Origin: Carnobacterium funditum DSM 5970
GTDB taxonomy: Bacteria; Bacillota; Bacilli; Lactobacillales; Carnobacteriaceae
Length of the DNA stretch: 64,000 bases
Assembly (NCBI RefSeq): GCF_000744185.1
Contig: NZ_JQLL01000001.1
Location: 1,765,001-1,829,000 of the forward strand
Direction: 5' to 3'
Position 1 is the first letter of the stretch; each line of letters starts with the position of its first letter. Below the pieces are notes generated by a model that was given only the letters and a program-made list of their open reading frames with translations, ran no database searches and was not told the origin of the DNA. This document shows, piece after piece, positions 1 to 9,039 of the stretch. A program made the translations under genes and the position numbers.

Positions 1-543
1 ATAAACGAAATATCTCTGAAAGAATAATAGATTATCCAACATTTAAAGAAGAATTTGGTCCTATCGAAGGAGATACCATCGTAGGTGTCCGCCACAAAAG
101 TGCGGTCATTACTCTAGTAGAGATTTTATCGAAAGCTATCATTACCTTAAAGCCCAAAGGGCGTAAAGCCTGCGACATTGAGAGTGCTATGAATCAATGG
201 TTCCAATCCATACCAAAAAAATTATTCAAATCAATTACTTTTGATTGCGGTAAGGAGTTCTCCAACTGGAAATCTTTGTGCAACCAGCATGATGTCGCTA
301 TCTACTTCGCTGACCCTGGAACGCCTTCACAACGAGCTTTAAACGAGAATTCTAATGGGCTTCTTCGAAAAGATGGATTGCCAAAAGAAATGGATTTCAA
401 CGAAGTTGATCAGGCTTTCGTATCGTCTGTTGCACACAAACGGAATATAATTCCAAGAAAGTCATTAAATTACCAAACACCGCTGGAAGTTTTTATGAGT
501 TACATGGATGAAGATATTTTGTATAGCTTAATTTGACAAATCA
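1..543 (+). mobile_element. IS30-type element, right part (transposase C-terminus)
   Basis: This is the 3' part of an IS30-family transposase gene ending at TGA 534-536, followed by the right terminal repeat to about 543. Reading in phase with the full copy at 6878-7837, it encodes the C-terminal catalytic half. It matches that copy (offset 7301) with one difference that I noticed: C at 80 against T at 7381, a silent change. The left part lies outside the window. The short ORF starting at 189 is only an internal methionine of this gene. Both copies point the same way and flank the mannitol operon. Confidence 0.9.
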
Positions 544-587
544 GAATTTTAAAATATTTAATCTATTAGAAGTACTTTATTTGAAAG

Positions 588-1733
588 TTAAACTAACTTA
601 TTATATTCTATTACAATTTTCTTAATCAAATTATTATCTTTTAATTTTGTTACTTCTTCGATTACTTTCTCAATAGGTTTCTTTGCTAATAAATTAGCTA
701 AATTGCAACTTTCTTCATCTTTATCGTCATGGTAAATTAATATTTTAGCTACTGTGTTAACCAAATAATCAATAGAAAGGTTTCTTTCATGTGCTTCTCT
801 AATCGGACGAATAAATCGTTCATCATAGCCTAATTTTCTCATCGGTGTTCTTGCCACACGTGTAATATCATCTGAAATATATGGGTTCATAAAGCGAGAC
901 AATATTTTTTTAATATAAGCTTGGTGCTCAATTGCATCAAAACCCCATTTTTCAATCATCAATGCGCCTGTTTCACCTAATACTTGTTTGACTTGCTCTT
1001 TTACGGTCTCATCTTTTAAAGCACCATCTATCGTTGTGTGACCAGCGTACTTGCCAGTATAGGCTGTTGTTGCATGTCCTGTATTTACGGTAAATAATTT
1101 TCTTTCAATATAAGGTTCTAGTTCTTTTGCATAGTGAGCACCATCTAGTTTTAACTCTTTGTTTTTTAATACTTGCTCATCAATTACCCATTCTTTATAA
1201 GGTTCAACAGAAACAAAAAGTTTATCTTCATGTGTTTGAAGAGGAACTATACGATCGACAGCTGCATTAGGAAAACCAATATATGAATCAACATAATTGA
1301 TATCTTCATCGGATAGATGTTTGATTACTTCATTTTTAAGGAAGTCACTTCCGCCAATCATATTTTCACAGGCTATCACATCTATCTTTTGAGTGGAATT
1401 AATTTCTTTCCGTTTTTGAATTCCCTTAGCTATTAATGGCGCAATAAATGGCAAAATATTTGGACCAATAGCTGTTGTAATGATTGATGCTTCTTTAAAA
1501 GCTTCTACTACTAATTCTGGATGCGTTCCATTATTAATACCTGAGACGTTTTTAACAAGAATTTGCTTTTTATTCTCTTCAGCTAATTCTATTGTATATT
1601 CTTTATATTGGTTCAATGCATTAATAATTTCTGCATTAACATCTACAAACGTAATGTCAAATCCATTTTCATACAAAACTTCTCCAATAAATCCTCTACC
1701 GATATTTCCTCCACCAAAATGAATAGCTCGCAT
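588..1733 (-). CDS. mtlD: Mannitol-1-phosphate 5-dehydrogenase
   Basis: It oxidises mannitol-1-phosphate, delivered by the mannitol PTS, to fructose-6-phosphate with NAD+ in the cytoplasm. The N-terminus [18 protein letters not shown] is the family's Rossmann dinucleotide-binding loop. Further family landmarks are [13 protein letters not shown], the [12 protein letters not shown] segment and [10 protein letters not shown]. The length of 381 residues is normal for the family. I chose ATG 1733, which lies 9 bases after AAAGGAG, over the in-frame TTG at 1742. The start is one base beyond the mtlF stop, so the two are translationally coupled at the end of the mtl operon. The right end of an IS30-type copy lies 45 bp beyond the stop and I see no terminator between them. 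Confidence 0.96.
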   Translation of the reverse strand: MRAIHFGGGNIGRGFIGEVLYENGFDITFVDVNAEIINALNQYKEYTIELAEENKKQILVKNVSGINNGTHPELVVEAFKEASIITTAIGPNILPFIAPLIAKGIQKRKEINSTQKIDVIACENMIGGSDFLKNEVIKHLSDEDINYVDSYIGFPNAAVDRIVPLQTHEDKLFVSVEPYKEWVIDEQVLKNKELKLDGAHYAKELEPYIERKLFTVNTGHATTAYTGKYAGHTTIDGALKDETVKEQVKQVLGETGALMIEKWGFDAIEHQAYIKKILSRFMNPYISDDITRVARTPMRKLGYDERFIRPIREAHERNLSIDYLVNTVAKILIYHDDKDEESCNLANLLAKKPIEKVIEEVTKLKDNNLIKKIVIEYNKLV

Positions 1734-1734
1734 A

Positions 1735-2175
1735 TTATTCAACTCCTTTTAATGCTGTTAAGATTTCATCTTCTGTTGATGCATCTGCTAGTTTGACTAC
1801 ATTTTCTATTTCTGAACAGTAAATAGCTATATTTGAAAGAATCTCTAAATGTTCATCTCCTATACCAGCAATCCCAAAAACAACAGTTACTATTTTTTCG
1901 TCTTCTATTGTTCCAAAGTTTACTCCACCTGGAATTTGAACAACTGATAGACCTGATTTATTAATCATATCTTTTGAATTTTCAGTTCCATGTGGAATAG
2001 CAATAAAGTTACCCATATAAGTTGTTAAGTTTTCTTCACGTTGTAGCATTTCTTGGATGTAGCCTTCTTTAACATATCCAGCATCAACTAAAACTTTACC
2101 TGCTTTGCGAATAGCCTCTTGTTTACTTGAAGCAGTTTGGTTTATTAAAATATTTTCTTTTTTTAAAATTTCCAC
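1735..2175 (-). CDS. mtlF: Mannitol PTS EIIA component
   Basis: This cytoplasmic phosphocarrier takes phosphate from HPr and passes it to the EIIB domain of MtlA. It has 146 residues, normal for a free-standing mannitol/fructose-type EIIA. The phosphorylated histidine is H62 in [11 protein letters not shown]. It starts at GTG 2175 behind GAGGAG. It sits 24 bp after mtlR and directly before mtlD, giving the order mtlA-mtlR-mtlF-mtlD seen in many Firmicutes. Because EIIA is separate, MtlA here carries only IIC and IIB domains. Confidence 0.95.
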   Translation of the reverse strand: MEILKKENILINQTASSKQEAIRKAGKVLVDAGYVKEGYIQEMLQREENLTTYMGNFIAIPHGTENSKDMINKSGLSVVQIPGGVNFGTIEDEKIVTVVFGIAGIGDEHLEILSNIAIYCSEIENVVKLADASTEDEILTALKGVE

Positions 2176-2199
2176 TTTTTTCTCCTCTTTCTTATAGCA

Positions 2200-4263
2200 T
2201 TATTTTTTGTATTTCTCTAAGAATAAAATATTTAAATAATTGGTAATCATTTTTTTAGAGCCTGTATTAAATAGTTCTAAATTTAAATTACTTTCAACAA
2301 TAGTAGAACTAATTAAACCAAGTATTTCTTGTTCAATTTCACTTAATGGATCTGGGCCTATCATCATCAATACTCTTTTCATTTCAATCGTTTTTTTATC
2401 AATTGAATCCATTACAAAAGAATTTGGACTATCATAAATAGCAAAGTATGGAACCGATATTCCTTTATCGATACAATGAAATAAAGCTAGATTTGTCTCA
2501 GGTAAACCGATAGGCGCTATATTCATACGTTCTATTAATTTTGATTTAACTTTTTCTGGATTTAAAAGAATTCCTTTACTTTCTAAATCAAAACAAATAG
2601 AAGATAATAACTCATTAATAGAGTCATAATGTTGCCACTCCTTTAGGTCAAATCTTTCTAACAACTGATTTACTATTACTATTTTTTCATAGAATTTATT
2701 GAATTCATGATCATTTAATGATGTGACTACTAAGTTTTTAACAGGATTTTTTTCTAGTTGTTTAATAGATTGTCTTATACTCCTAATTTCATCATCCATA
2801 AGTAACGGTGTAATAACTTTATATTCTGTTTCAAATCCTTTTAAGAAAATCGTAGACAATATTAAATCGTAGTCTCCTAATTTCAATTCTTCTAATTGAG
2901 AGATTCGAGCAGTGGTAATATCCGAAATTTCTGAAATATTCTTTTTCAATCGATTTTGTAGTATTTTTGCCATACCAATTCCACTAGAACAAATCACAAG
3001 AACGGATACATCTCTTCTAGATATTAATTTCTCATACGTAGATGCAAAATGAATGACTACATAGATAATTTCTTCAGGCAAAAAATCAATTCCTAAAAAT
3101 ATTTTTTTGAGATTTTTCTCAACTACAAGAGATAGTTGGTTGTACTGTGCATGAACTTTTTGTAATAGAGAACTTACGTTACTAGGCATTGGAGAAACTG
3201 ATCGTCTTACTGCAGCAGAGATATGAGTCAATAAGTCCATATACAGGGTTTCATCTTGATTAAAATCCCATCCCATTTGTTTAGAAACACTACTAATTAG
3301 TTCATTGACCTTAAAACTTAAATTAGCATCATAGTCTTCAGAAAAAAATTCTTTTCGAATATGAACATTTAAACCTTCTAATTGTATAGCTAAGAAATAA
3401 ATTTCTTCCAATTTTAGTTTTAGGTGTTCTTGTTTCTGTATCAGACGAAAAATTTCTTTAGAACTATTTAAACTTATCGGATCTTCAACTGTCTCTAGTA
3501 AAGCATCTACTTTTTCTAATTCTTTACTTTGTTTAATGCGCATAATAGAGAATGTTAACAATATAATTAACTTTTGAAACTGAGTATCTGTTACTCGTTT
3601 GAAAAACTCTTGGTTGAATTCTTTCAATACGCTATAAACATTTCCTAACACCTGTTTATCTAATAAGTTTAAAAATGGGTTTTCTCTTTCCGTCCACAAA
3701 CTATCATCTTTTACTTTTGATAGACTTTCTAATACCTTAGTAAAATCGTATTCATTAATTTCGCTACTAATTAGCCCGCTAACGATTAGTCTAAGATTTC
3801 TTTCTTTTGCTATAGCCATAATCCCTTTTGCTTTTTTCCTTTGAATTTTAATCTTAAAATCTTTAAAAATATCTTCGATTGACAATAAATCTGATTGAAT
3901 AGTTCCGATACTTACCTGAAAATCGATAGCTAGAGCTTCCATTTTTACTTCTTCTTCACTTAATAGTAGTTGAATGACTAATAGACTTTGGCGTTGTTGA
4001 ACGGTTAATTCTTTTGATGATAAGTATAAGTCTTTTTGTAAATCTTGAAATGCAATAGCATGTCCAATCAATCGATAGCCTTTGTCCGGTTCCCGAACTA
4101 ATTTGATTTGATAAGTAGCTAATAGGCTTTCTAAACTTGATACTTCTCGATAAATTGTACGATTACTAACATGAAGTGTTTCTGTTAAAAAGTCTAAAGT
4201 TACGCCATTTTTTTGTTCCAAAAGGAGTTCAATAATTTTTTTTTCTCTCTTAGAAATATTAAT
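2200..4263 (-). CDS. mtlR: Mannitol operon activator, PRD/BglG-type
   Basis: This DNA-binding activator of the mannitol operon is controlled by PTS phosphorylation. The layout fits MtlR: N-terminal helix-turn-helix (VSNRTIYREV), two PRD regions in the middle, an EIIB-like domain with VLVICSSGIGMAKIL, and a C-terminal EIIA-like domain around PIGLPETNLALFHC. The first usual start codon, TTG 4221, would cut the winged helix. The frame is open upstream for 14 codons (family-like ISKREKKIIELLLEQ) to a TAA, with no ATG, GTG or TTG. The best-placed codon is ATT 4261-4263, nine bases after AAAGGAGG (4273-4280). I therefore propose an ATT start; a mutated ATG is the alternative. Function is secure, the start is not. 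Confidence 0.9.
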   Translation of the reverse strand: MNISKREKKIIELLLEQKNGVTLDFLTETLHVSNRTIYREVSSLESLLATYQIKLVREPDKGYRLIGHAIAFQDLQKDLYLSSKELTVQQRQSLLVIQLLLSEEEVKMEALAIDFQVSIGTIQSDLLSIEDIFKDFKIKIQRKKAKGIMAIAKERNLRLIVSGLISSEINEYDFTKVLESLSKVKDDSLWTERENPFLNLLDKQVLGNVYSVLKEFNQEFFKRVTDTQFQKLIILLTFSIMRIKQSKELEKVDALLETVEDPISLNSSKEIFRLIQKQEHLKLKLEEIYFLAIQLEGLNVHIRKEFFSEDYDANLSFKVNELISSVSKQMGWDFNQDETLYMDLLTHISAAVRRSVSPMPSNVSSLLQKVHAQYNQLSLVVEKNLKKIFLGIDFLPEEIIYVVIHFASTYEKLISRRDVSVLVICSSGIGMAKILQNRLKKNISEISDITTARISQLEELKLGDYDLILSTIFLKGFETEYKVITPLLMDDEIRSIRQSIKQLEKNPVKNLVVTSLNDHEFNKFYEKIVIVNQLLERFDLKEWQHYDSINELLSSICFDLESKGILLNPEKVKSKLIERMNIAPIGLPETNLALFHCIDKGISVPYFAIYDSPNSFVMDSIDKKTIEMKRVLMMIGPDPLSEIEQEILGLISSTIVESNLNLELFNTGSKKMITNYLNILFLEKYKK

Positions 4264-4270
4264 AGGTTAT

Positions 4271-4280
4271 TTCCTCCTTT
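4271..4280 (-). promoter_or_regulatory. mtlR ribosome binding site that points to an ATT start
   Basis: On the minus strand AAAGGAGGAA is a near-perfect Shine-Dalgarno sequence. Nine bases separate GGAGG from the ATT codon at 4261-4263, whereas the first conventional start (TTG 4221) lies about 50 bases away. The site decides the likely start of mtlR. Confidence 0.75.
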
Positions 4281-4296
4281 CAAATGAATAAAAATG

Positions 4297-4331
4297 AGTA
4301 AAAACAGTAGAAACACTCTACTGTTTTTACT
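4297..4331 (-). terminator. Hairpin between mtlA and mtlR
   Basis: It is a perfect 15-bp inverted repeat (4297-4311 with 4317-4331) and a 5-base loop, just after the mtlA stop. On the minus strand a T-rich stretch (CATTTTTATTC) follows. It probably works as a partial terminator or mRNA stabiliser that gives mtlA more expression than mtlR-mtlF-mtlD. Confidence 0.7.
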
Positions 4332-4334
4332 ATT

Positions 4335-4362
4335 ATTCTTTATTCTTTATTCTTTATTCTTT
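4335..4362 (-). repeat. Four tandem 7-bp repeats across the mtlA stop codon
   Basis: The heptamer ATTCTTT (plus strand; AAAGAAT on the coding strand) occurs four times in a row. The mtlA stop codon at 4347-4349 lies inside the array, so slippage would change only the last residues of MtlA. Confidence 0.8.
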
Positions 4363-5807
4363 TTTAAATTATTAATTATCTCATCATATTTAGGACTATT
4401 TAAAAAATTGCTTACTGATACTTGTACAGCTTGAGGTGTCTTTTGTTTTGCACGTGTGGTTAATTCTTCTTGTGTAATAACCAATAACCCCTCTTCATCT
4501 TTTAAATTATTGATAGCAGAATTCGTGACTGAAATATCTAAACCTGCGTCTTTCACTTTTTTCCTTAAGATCGATGCTCCCATTGCACTAGATCCCATAC
4601 CAGCGTCACAAGCAAAAATTATTCTTTTAACTTCGACTTCTTGTACTTGATTTACACCATCTAATTTAGGGCTTGGATTGTTTGTTGAAGATGAAACTAC
4701 GCTTGAGCCTTTTGACTCAGCTTTCATTTCTTTCATTTCTTTTTGTTTTACTTCAAGAGCTTCTTCATCTGTAGATTTATCTGATTTTAAAATAATCATT
4801 GCCACTAAGAATGAAACAGCTGCTGCAACTAAAACCCCTAAGATAACTCCTAAATAGCCACCTTTAGGTACTAATGCTAAAATTGCAATGATTGAACCAG
4901 GAGAAGCTGCGGCAACTAACCCTGAATTCATAATTACGTTCGTTAATGTTCCTGCTACCCCACCAGCAATAACTGATAAAAATAGAATTGGTTTCATTAA
5001 AACATATGGGAAATATATTTCATGTATCCCACCGATAAATTGAATTAATATAGCACCAGGTGCAGATGCTTTAGCAGCGCCTTTTCCAAATAATGAATAA
5101 GCTAATAGTAGTCCTAAACCAGGTCCTGGGTTAGCTTCTAACAAGAAGAGAATAGATTTTCCTGCTTCTGCAGCTTGTTCAATACCTAGTGGAGTTAAAA
5201 TCCCGTGGTTAATTGCATTATTCAGGAATAATATTTTAGCTGGTTCAATGAATACGTTCGCTAAAGGTAAGAATCCTGCATCAACAATCCATGCCACACC
5301 ATTTCCCATTGCTTGTGTAAGTATTGTTACGAATGGTCCTACTCCATAGAAAGCAGCAATTGCTAATAAAAACCCGATAATTCCACTTGAGAAGTTGTTA
5401 ACCAACATTTCAAGTCCAGCTTTTATTTTGTCTTTAAACATATCGTCAAATTTTTTGATACAATAAGCTCCTAATGGACCTAACGCCATTGCTCCGATAA
5501 ACATTGGTACTTCTGAACCAACAATAACACCTAGTGTTGCAACAGAACCTACAACTGCACCACGTTGTCCATAAACAGTGCTACCACCTGTATAGGCAAT
5601 CAATAATGGTAATAGATAGGTTAACATTGGTCCAACCATTGTCGCTAAATCTGCATTAGGTAACCACCCATCCTCAATAAATAGAGCTGTTATAATTCCC
5701 CAAGCAATAAATGCTCCAATATTTGGCATAACCATTCCACTTAAATAGCTACCCATTCTTTGGATAAATGCCTTAGTTCCTTTTTTTCCATTACTAGTCT
5801 GTTCCAA
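4347..5807 (-). CDS. mtlA: Mannitol PTS EIICB transporter
   Basis: It imports mannitol and phosphorylates it to mannitol-1-phosphate. Residues 1 to about 345 form the membrane EIIC domain, with many hydrophobic segments and the conserved patches GGSTVYGQRGA, NHGILTPLG and GGIHEIYFPYVLMKP. A charged Ser/Lys-rich linker of about 45 residues leads to the EIIB domain, with phospho-cysteine C400 in IIFACDAGMGSSAMG. The length of 486 fits an EIICB without a fused EIIA, which is encoded by mtlF. The start is TTG 5807 behind AGGAGG. A possible CcpA site lies about 70 bp upstream. The gene is first in the mannitol operon. Confidence 0.96.
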   Translation of the reverse strand: MEQTSNGKKGTKAFIQRMGSYLSGMVMPNIGAFIAWGIITALFIEDGWLPNADLATMVGPMLTYLLPLLIAYTGGSTVYGQRGAVVGSVATLGVIVGSEVPMFIGAMALGPLGAYCIKKFDDMFKDKIKAGLEMLVNNFSSGIIGFLLAIAAFYGVGPFVTILTQAMGNGVAWIVDAGFLPLANVFIEPAKILFLNNAINHGILTPLGIEQAAEAGKSILFLLEANPGPGLGLLLAYSLFGKGAAKASAPGAILIQFIGGIHEIYFPYVLMKPILFLSVIAGGVAGTLTNVIMNSGLVAAASPGSIIAILALVPKGGYLGVILGVLVAAAVSFLVAMIILKSDKSTDEEALEVKQKEMKEMKAESKGSSVVSSSTNNPSPKLDGVNQVQEVEVKRIIFACDAGMGSSAMGASILRKKVKDAGLDISVTNSAINNLKDEEGLLVITQEELTTRAKQKTPQAVQVSVSNFLNSPKYDEIINNLKKNKE

Positions 5808-5875
5808 TATATTTCCTCCTCAAAAAATTATTTTTATTAGTGCTGTATATCTCTATAAATAACCTTAACTTGTTA

Positions 5876-5889
5876 TGAATACGATTACA
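5876..5889 (-). promoter_or_regulatory. Possible cre (CcpA) site upstream of mtlA
   Basis: On the minus strand TGTAATCGTATTCA matches the cre consensus TGWNANCGNTNWCA except at one position. It lies 69 to 82 bases upstream of the mtlA start, a normal location for catabolite repression of a PTS operon. This is a motif match only. Confidence 0.4.
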
Positions 5890-5957
5890 ATATTTAGTAC
5901 AGGCATTTTTGGCAGACTTACTAGTGACAGAAGCTAATTTAATGAAATTTTACCCTA

Positions 5958-6671
5958 TCAAATTTGTTGAAAAGGAAGTACCATAAATATAGATAATTTA
6001 CTTGCTGCATCTTTATCAATGATAACTGTTACATCATTGTGCTTTTGTAGAACACTAGCTGGTACATCTTTTGTTACAGAACCCTCAATCATATTCTTTA
6101 TAGCATCTGATTTTTCTAAACCGTAAGCTATCAAAACAATTTTTTTACTTTTCATAATAGATCCAATTCCCATTGATAATGCTTGTGAAGGTACTTCTTC
6201 TATATTATCAAAATACTTTTTATTAGCATTTATAGTTGATTCTGTTAAATCAACAACTTGAGTTTCTACATCAAAGTTAGTACCTGGTTCATTGAATCCT
6301 ATATGGCCATTTTGTCCTATACCTAATATTTGAATATCTATAGGATTTTTAGCTATAATCTCATTGTATTTTTCACATTCTTTATCTAAATCGCTTGCTT
6401 TACCATCTGGTAAATAATTTTCTTTAAAAGGTTTTGTATCGAATAATCTATCGTTCATAAAGTATGAATAACTTTGCTTGTCTTCTTTGCCTAATCCAAC
6501 ATATTCATCCAAGTTTACTGAAATTGAATTTGTAAAATCTACATTACTTTTGTTTAATTCTTGATATAATGTTTCTGGCGTACTACCTGTAGCAAGACCA
6601 AAAACTTTCGCTCCATCTTTAAGCCCCTGTTCTAGTATCTCAAAAGCTTTTTTTCCACCTTCACTATCATT
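5958..6671 (-). pseudogene. nagB: Glucosamine-6-phosphate deaminase lacking its start
   Basis: The frame reads NagB from [12 protein letters not shown] through [27 protein letters not shown] and [14 protein letters not shown] to KDAASKL, so most of the catalytic domain is present. It would convert glucosamine-6-phosphate to fructose-6-phosphate and ammonia. The first codons are missing: just upstream the sequence becomes the left end of an IS150-like element, whose own ATG (6698-6700) is in a different frame and stops after about 22 codons. Within the NagB frame there is no ATG, GTG or TTG before TTG 6512, which would begin at the DEYVGLG active-site loop. The last ten residues ([11 protein letters not shown] region) also look unlike NagB. 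I regard it as inactivated. Confidence 0.8.
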
Positions 6672-6755
6672 AACTTAAATTCTTTATTATATTTAGCCAT
6701 AAAAAACACACCCCAAATAGTTAGATTTTTCCTCTAACTTTTGGGGTGCAGTACA
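6671..6755 (-). mobile_element. Left-end relic of an IS150-like element fused to nagB
   Basis: On the minus strand this begins TGTACTGCACCCC, has the hairpin CCCCAAAAGTTAGA / TCTAACTATTTGGGG, and then ATGGCTAAATAT. The intact element at 8985 starts the same way: TGTACCGACCCC, the same hairpin, and ATGGCAAAATAT. About 85 bp of the left end, including the first ten codons of the transposase ([10 protein letters not shown]), remain and run straight into nagB. Confidence 0.75.
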
Positions 6756-6785
6756 ATAGAGCTTAGATACAATTTTTTTATTTCG

Positions 6786-7844
6786 TGGATTGTAAGATTA
6801 AGCTATACAAATAAAAAAGCCATTCGTGATACACTCTAATTGTATTTCCAACCATAGAAAACAAGGAGTGATCACAAATGACCTATACCCATATTACCAT
6901 GGATGAACTAGTGATGATAGAAGCTTATTACCATCAAGGTATTCCAGTTGCTAAAATAGCTGCTTACTTGAATCGTACTCGAACACCGATTAATAATGTT
7001 ATCAGGTTCTTCAGAGCAGGACATACAGCTTTCGAGTATTACCTACGGTATAAGAAAAACAAGAAGCAGTGTGGACGCGAAAAAGTTGTTTTACCAGAAG
7101 AACAACATCTTTATATCAAGGAAAAAGTAGCTGAAGGCTGGACGCCTGATGTCATTATTGGCCGTAAAGAAATGACAATAGACTGTTCCGTACGAACACT
7201 TTATAGACAATTTAAAGAAAAAACATTCGATGAAGCTACCCTTCCAATGAAAGGGAAAAGAAAGCCTACCGGACATCAAGAACGTAGAGGTAGACAAGCT
7301 TATAAACGAAATATCTCTGAAAGAATAATAGATTATCCAACATTTAAAGAAGAATTTGGTCCTATCGAAGGAGATACCATTGTAGGTGTCCGCCACAAAA
7401 GTGCGGTCATTACTCTAGTAGAGATTTTATCGAAAGCTATCATTACCTTAAAGCCCAAAGGGCGTAAAGCCTGCGACATTGAGAGTGCTATGAATCAATG
7501 GTTCCAATCCATACCAAAAAAATTATTCAAATCAATTACTTTTGATTGCGGTAAGGAGTTCTCCAACTGGAAATCTTTGTGCAACCAGCATGATGTCGCT
7601 ATCTACTTCGCTGACCCTGGAACGCCTTCACAACGAGCTTTAAACGAGAATTCTAATGGGCTTCTTCGAAAAGATGGATTGCCAAAAGAAATGGATTTCA
7701 ACGAAGTTGATCAGGCTTTCGTATCGTCTGTTGCACACAAACGGAATATAATTCCAAGAAAGTCATTAAATTACCAAACACCGCTGGAAGTTTTTATGAG
7801 TTACATGGATGAAGATATTTTGTATAGCTTAATTTGACAAATCA
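6786..7844 (+). mobile_element. Complete IS30-family insertion sequence
   Basis: The element is about 1.06 kb long, the usual size for the family. Its ends form an imperfect inverted repeat sharing ATTAAGCTATACAAA: the left end begins TGGATTGTAAG and the right end, reversed, begins TGATTTGTCAA. It contains one transposase gene. I cannot see a clear target duplication next to it (TCG on the left, GAT on the right). Its insertion replaces the end of the small membrane protein gene to its right. Confidence 0.85.
6878..7837 (+). CDS. IS30 family transposase
   Basis: This 319-residue DDE transposase has an N-terminal helix-turn-helix (VAKIAAYLNRTRTPINNVIRF), a linker region and the catalytic core. 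IEGDTIVGVRHKSAVITLVE carries the first Asp, TFDCGKEFSNW the second, and the segment with ENSNGLLRK the final Glu. These match the IS30 pattern of D, D and E with an ENSNGLLR-type block. The start ATG follows AAGGAGTGATCAC. It looks intact and is presumably active or recently active, since a near-identical copy is at 1-543. Confidence 0.93.
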   Translation: MTYTHITMDELVMIEAYYHQGIPVAKIAAYLNRTRTPINNVIRFFRAGHTAFEYYLRYKKNKKQCGREKVVLPEEQHLYIKEKVAEGWTPDVIIGRKEMTIDCSVRTLYRQFKEKTFDEATLPMKGKRKPTGHQERRGRQAYKRNISERIIDYPTFKEEFGPIEGDTIVGVRHKSAVITLVEILSKAIITLKPKGRKACDIESAMNQWFQSIPKKLFKSITFDCGKEFSNWKSLCNQHDVAIYFADPGTPSQRALNENSNGLLRKDGLPKEMDFNEVDQAFVSSVAHKRNIIPRKSLNYQTPLEVFMSYMDEDILYSLI

Positions 7845-8134
7845 GATGGTATAAAAGCATACCAAACAAAAATACTGTAAAACATGAAAAGGATAGAAAG
7901 GATATAGGCTATCAGAAGCAAGAGGGAGGGGAATGCACTCTTTTTAAGGTTAATAAAAATAAAGTTCTTCACATGAACGGCTACAGATAATAAGCAGATG
8001 ACTAATAAAAATAACTGAGCGATTCCAATAGGGCAATACCCAAAATCTATCGGAACAGCAAGATAAACAAAATAGGTTCCTAGAAACAAAAAATTTAGGG
8101 TAGCTAATATAAAGTAATTTTTTTTAATACTCAA
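7829..8134 (-). CDS. Small membrane protein, 3' end rewritten by IS30
   Basis: The protein has 101 residues with three or four hydrophobic segments (FILATLNFLFLGTYFVYLAV, GIAQLFLLVICLLSVAV, LLLIAYILSILFMFYSIFVW). I do not recognise the family. It starts at TTG 8134 after AAGGAGGA. The last residues (SDLSN) and the stop codon come from the right end of the IS30 element, so the original C-terminus has been lost or changed. A membrane location is clear, the function is unknown, and the gene may be dead. Confidence 0.5.
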   Translation of the reverse strand: MSIKKNYFILATLNFLFLGTYFVYLAVPIDFGYCPIGIAQLFLLVICLLSVAVHVKNFIFINLKKSAFPSLLLLIAYILSILFMFYSIFVWYAFIPSDLSN

Positions 8135-8149
8135 ACGAATAGATTCCTC

Positions 8150-8961
8150 CTTTTTAATCGTTTGATTCAGACTTCGACTCGTTCTTAGTTCGTTAAGTAT
8201 ACCTTAATGAAAAAAATAGTTGCCCGTTTCTACTCTATTTAACTCAACTATCCGCTTTAGTTGAATCTTTGAAGACTAGACGTAAAAATAAGACGATATT
8301 TGTAGAGACATGTTTGATTGTCCTAAAAAGCAATCCATTTATTGTAGACTTAAAGGCTCTACAACATAAGCTTGTTTCTCTCTAGTATGCCGTAATGTCC
8401 TTAGCCACATATAACAATTTATGTGTATGTAGAACTCACTAATCAAGCTGTAGAGAGACAAGCTGTAAGGCTTTATACTATAGGATCTGCAAGAACCACC
8501 AGTAAGAGGAATATAAGGAGGTAGACAAGGGGACTTAAATCAGAGTCAATCAATAGCTGCTATGTTGATGATAAATGATAGAAAAAGCCTTAGCGACAGT
8601 AAAGATAGTATATACTATACACGATATTATAACTAATGTTTTTTATGTTAAAAGAAATCAAAGATAGCTTAGAGAAAAATAGTAGAAAGAATAATAGAGA
8701 TACATGGAAAAGGATTCTGCAAGCAAGACTATCAAGATGAAGGTTAGGTAACATCGAGGTCATGACTAATGCTAGTAGATCTGTCCTTCAGACATCGTGG
8801 AAAGGCTTCACACTTAATATTAATACAACAAAGCTATCAGTAGACAGATAGTTATTTATTTTAAAATTTCACAAAAAAATCTCATAGTGGAACTTTAAGG
8901 TTTGCCCATAGCAGATACTATCAAGTTTTAGGCTTGTAGAATATTTGGAATAATAATAGAA
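8150..8961. other. Gene-free stretch with an imperfect inverted repeat
   Basis: No credible gene is seen in about 800 bp. An imperfect 17-bp inverted repeat (8369-8385 against 8448-8464, 14 of 17 matching) encloses a small hairpin CACATA/TATGTG (8406-8425). The rest looks like eroded coding DNA that I cannot assign. Confidence 0.4.
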
Positions 8962-9039
8962 AGATAAAAAAAGAACCGTGTCTATGTACCGACCCCTAGA
9001 AGTTAGACCTAAAAAATCTAACTTTTGGGGGTTTTTCAT

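Noticed and set aside
6698-6700. ATG as the nagB start with a simple frameshift
   Set aside because: The ATG and first ten codons belong to the transposase of an IS150-like left end, so the break is a fusion point and not a one-base error.
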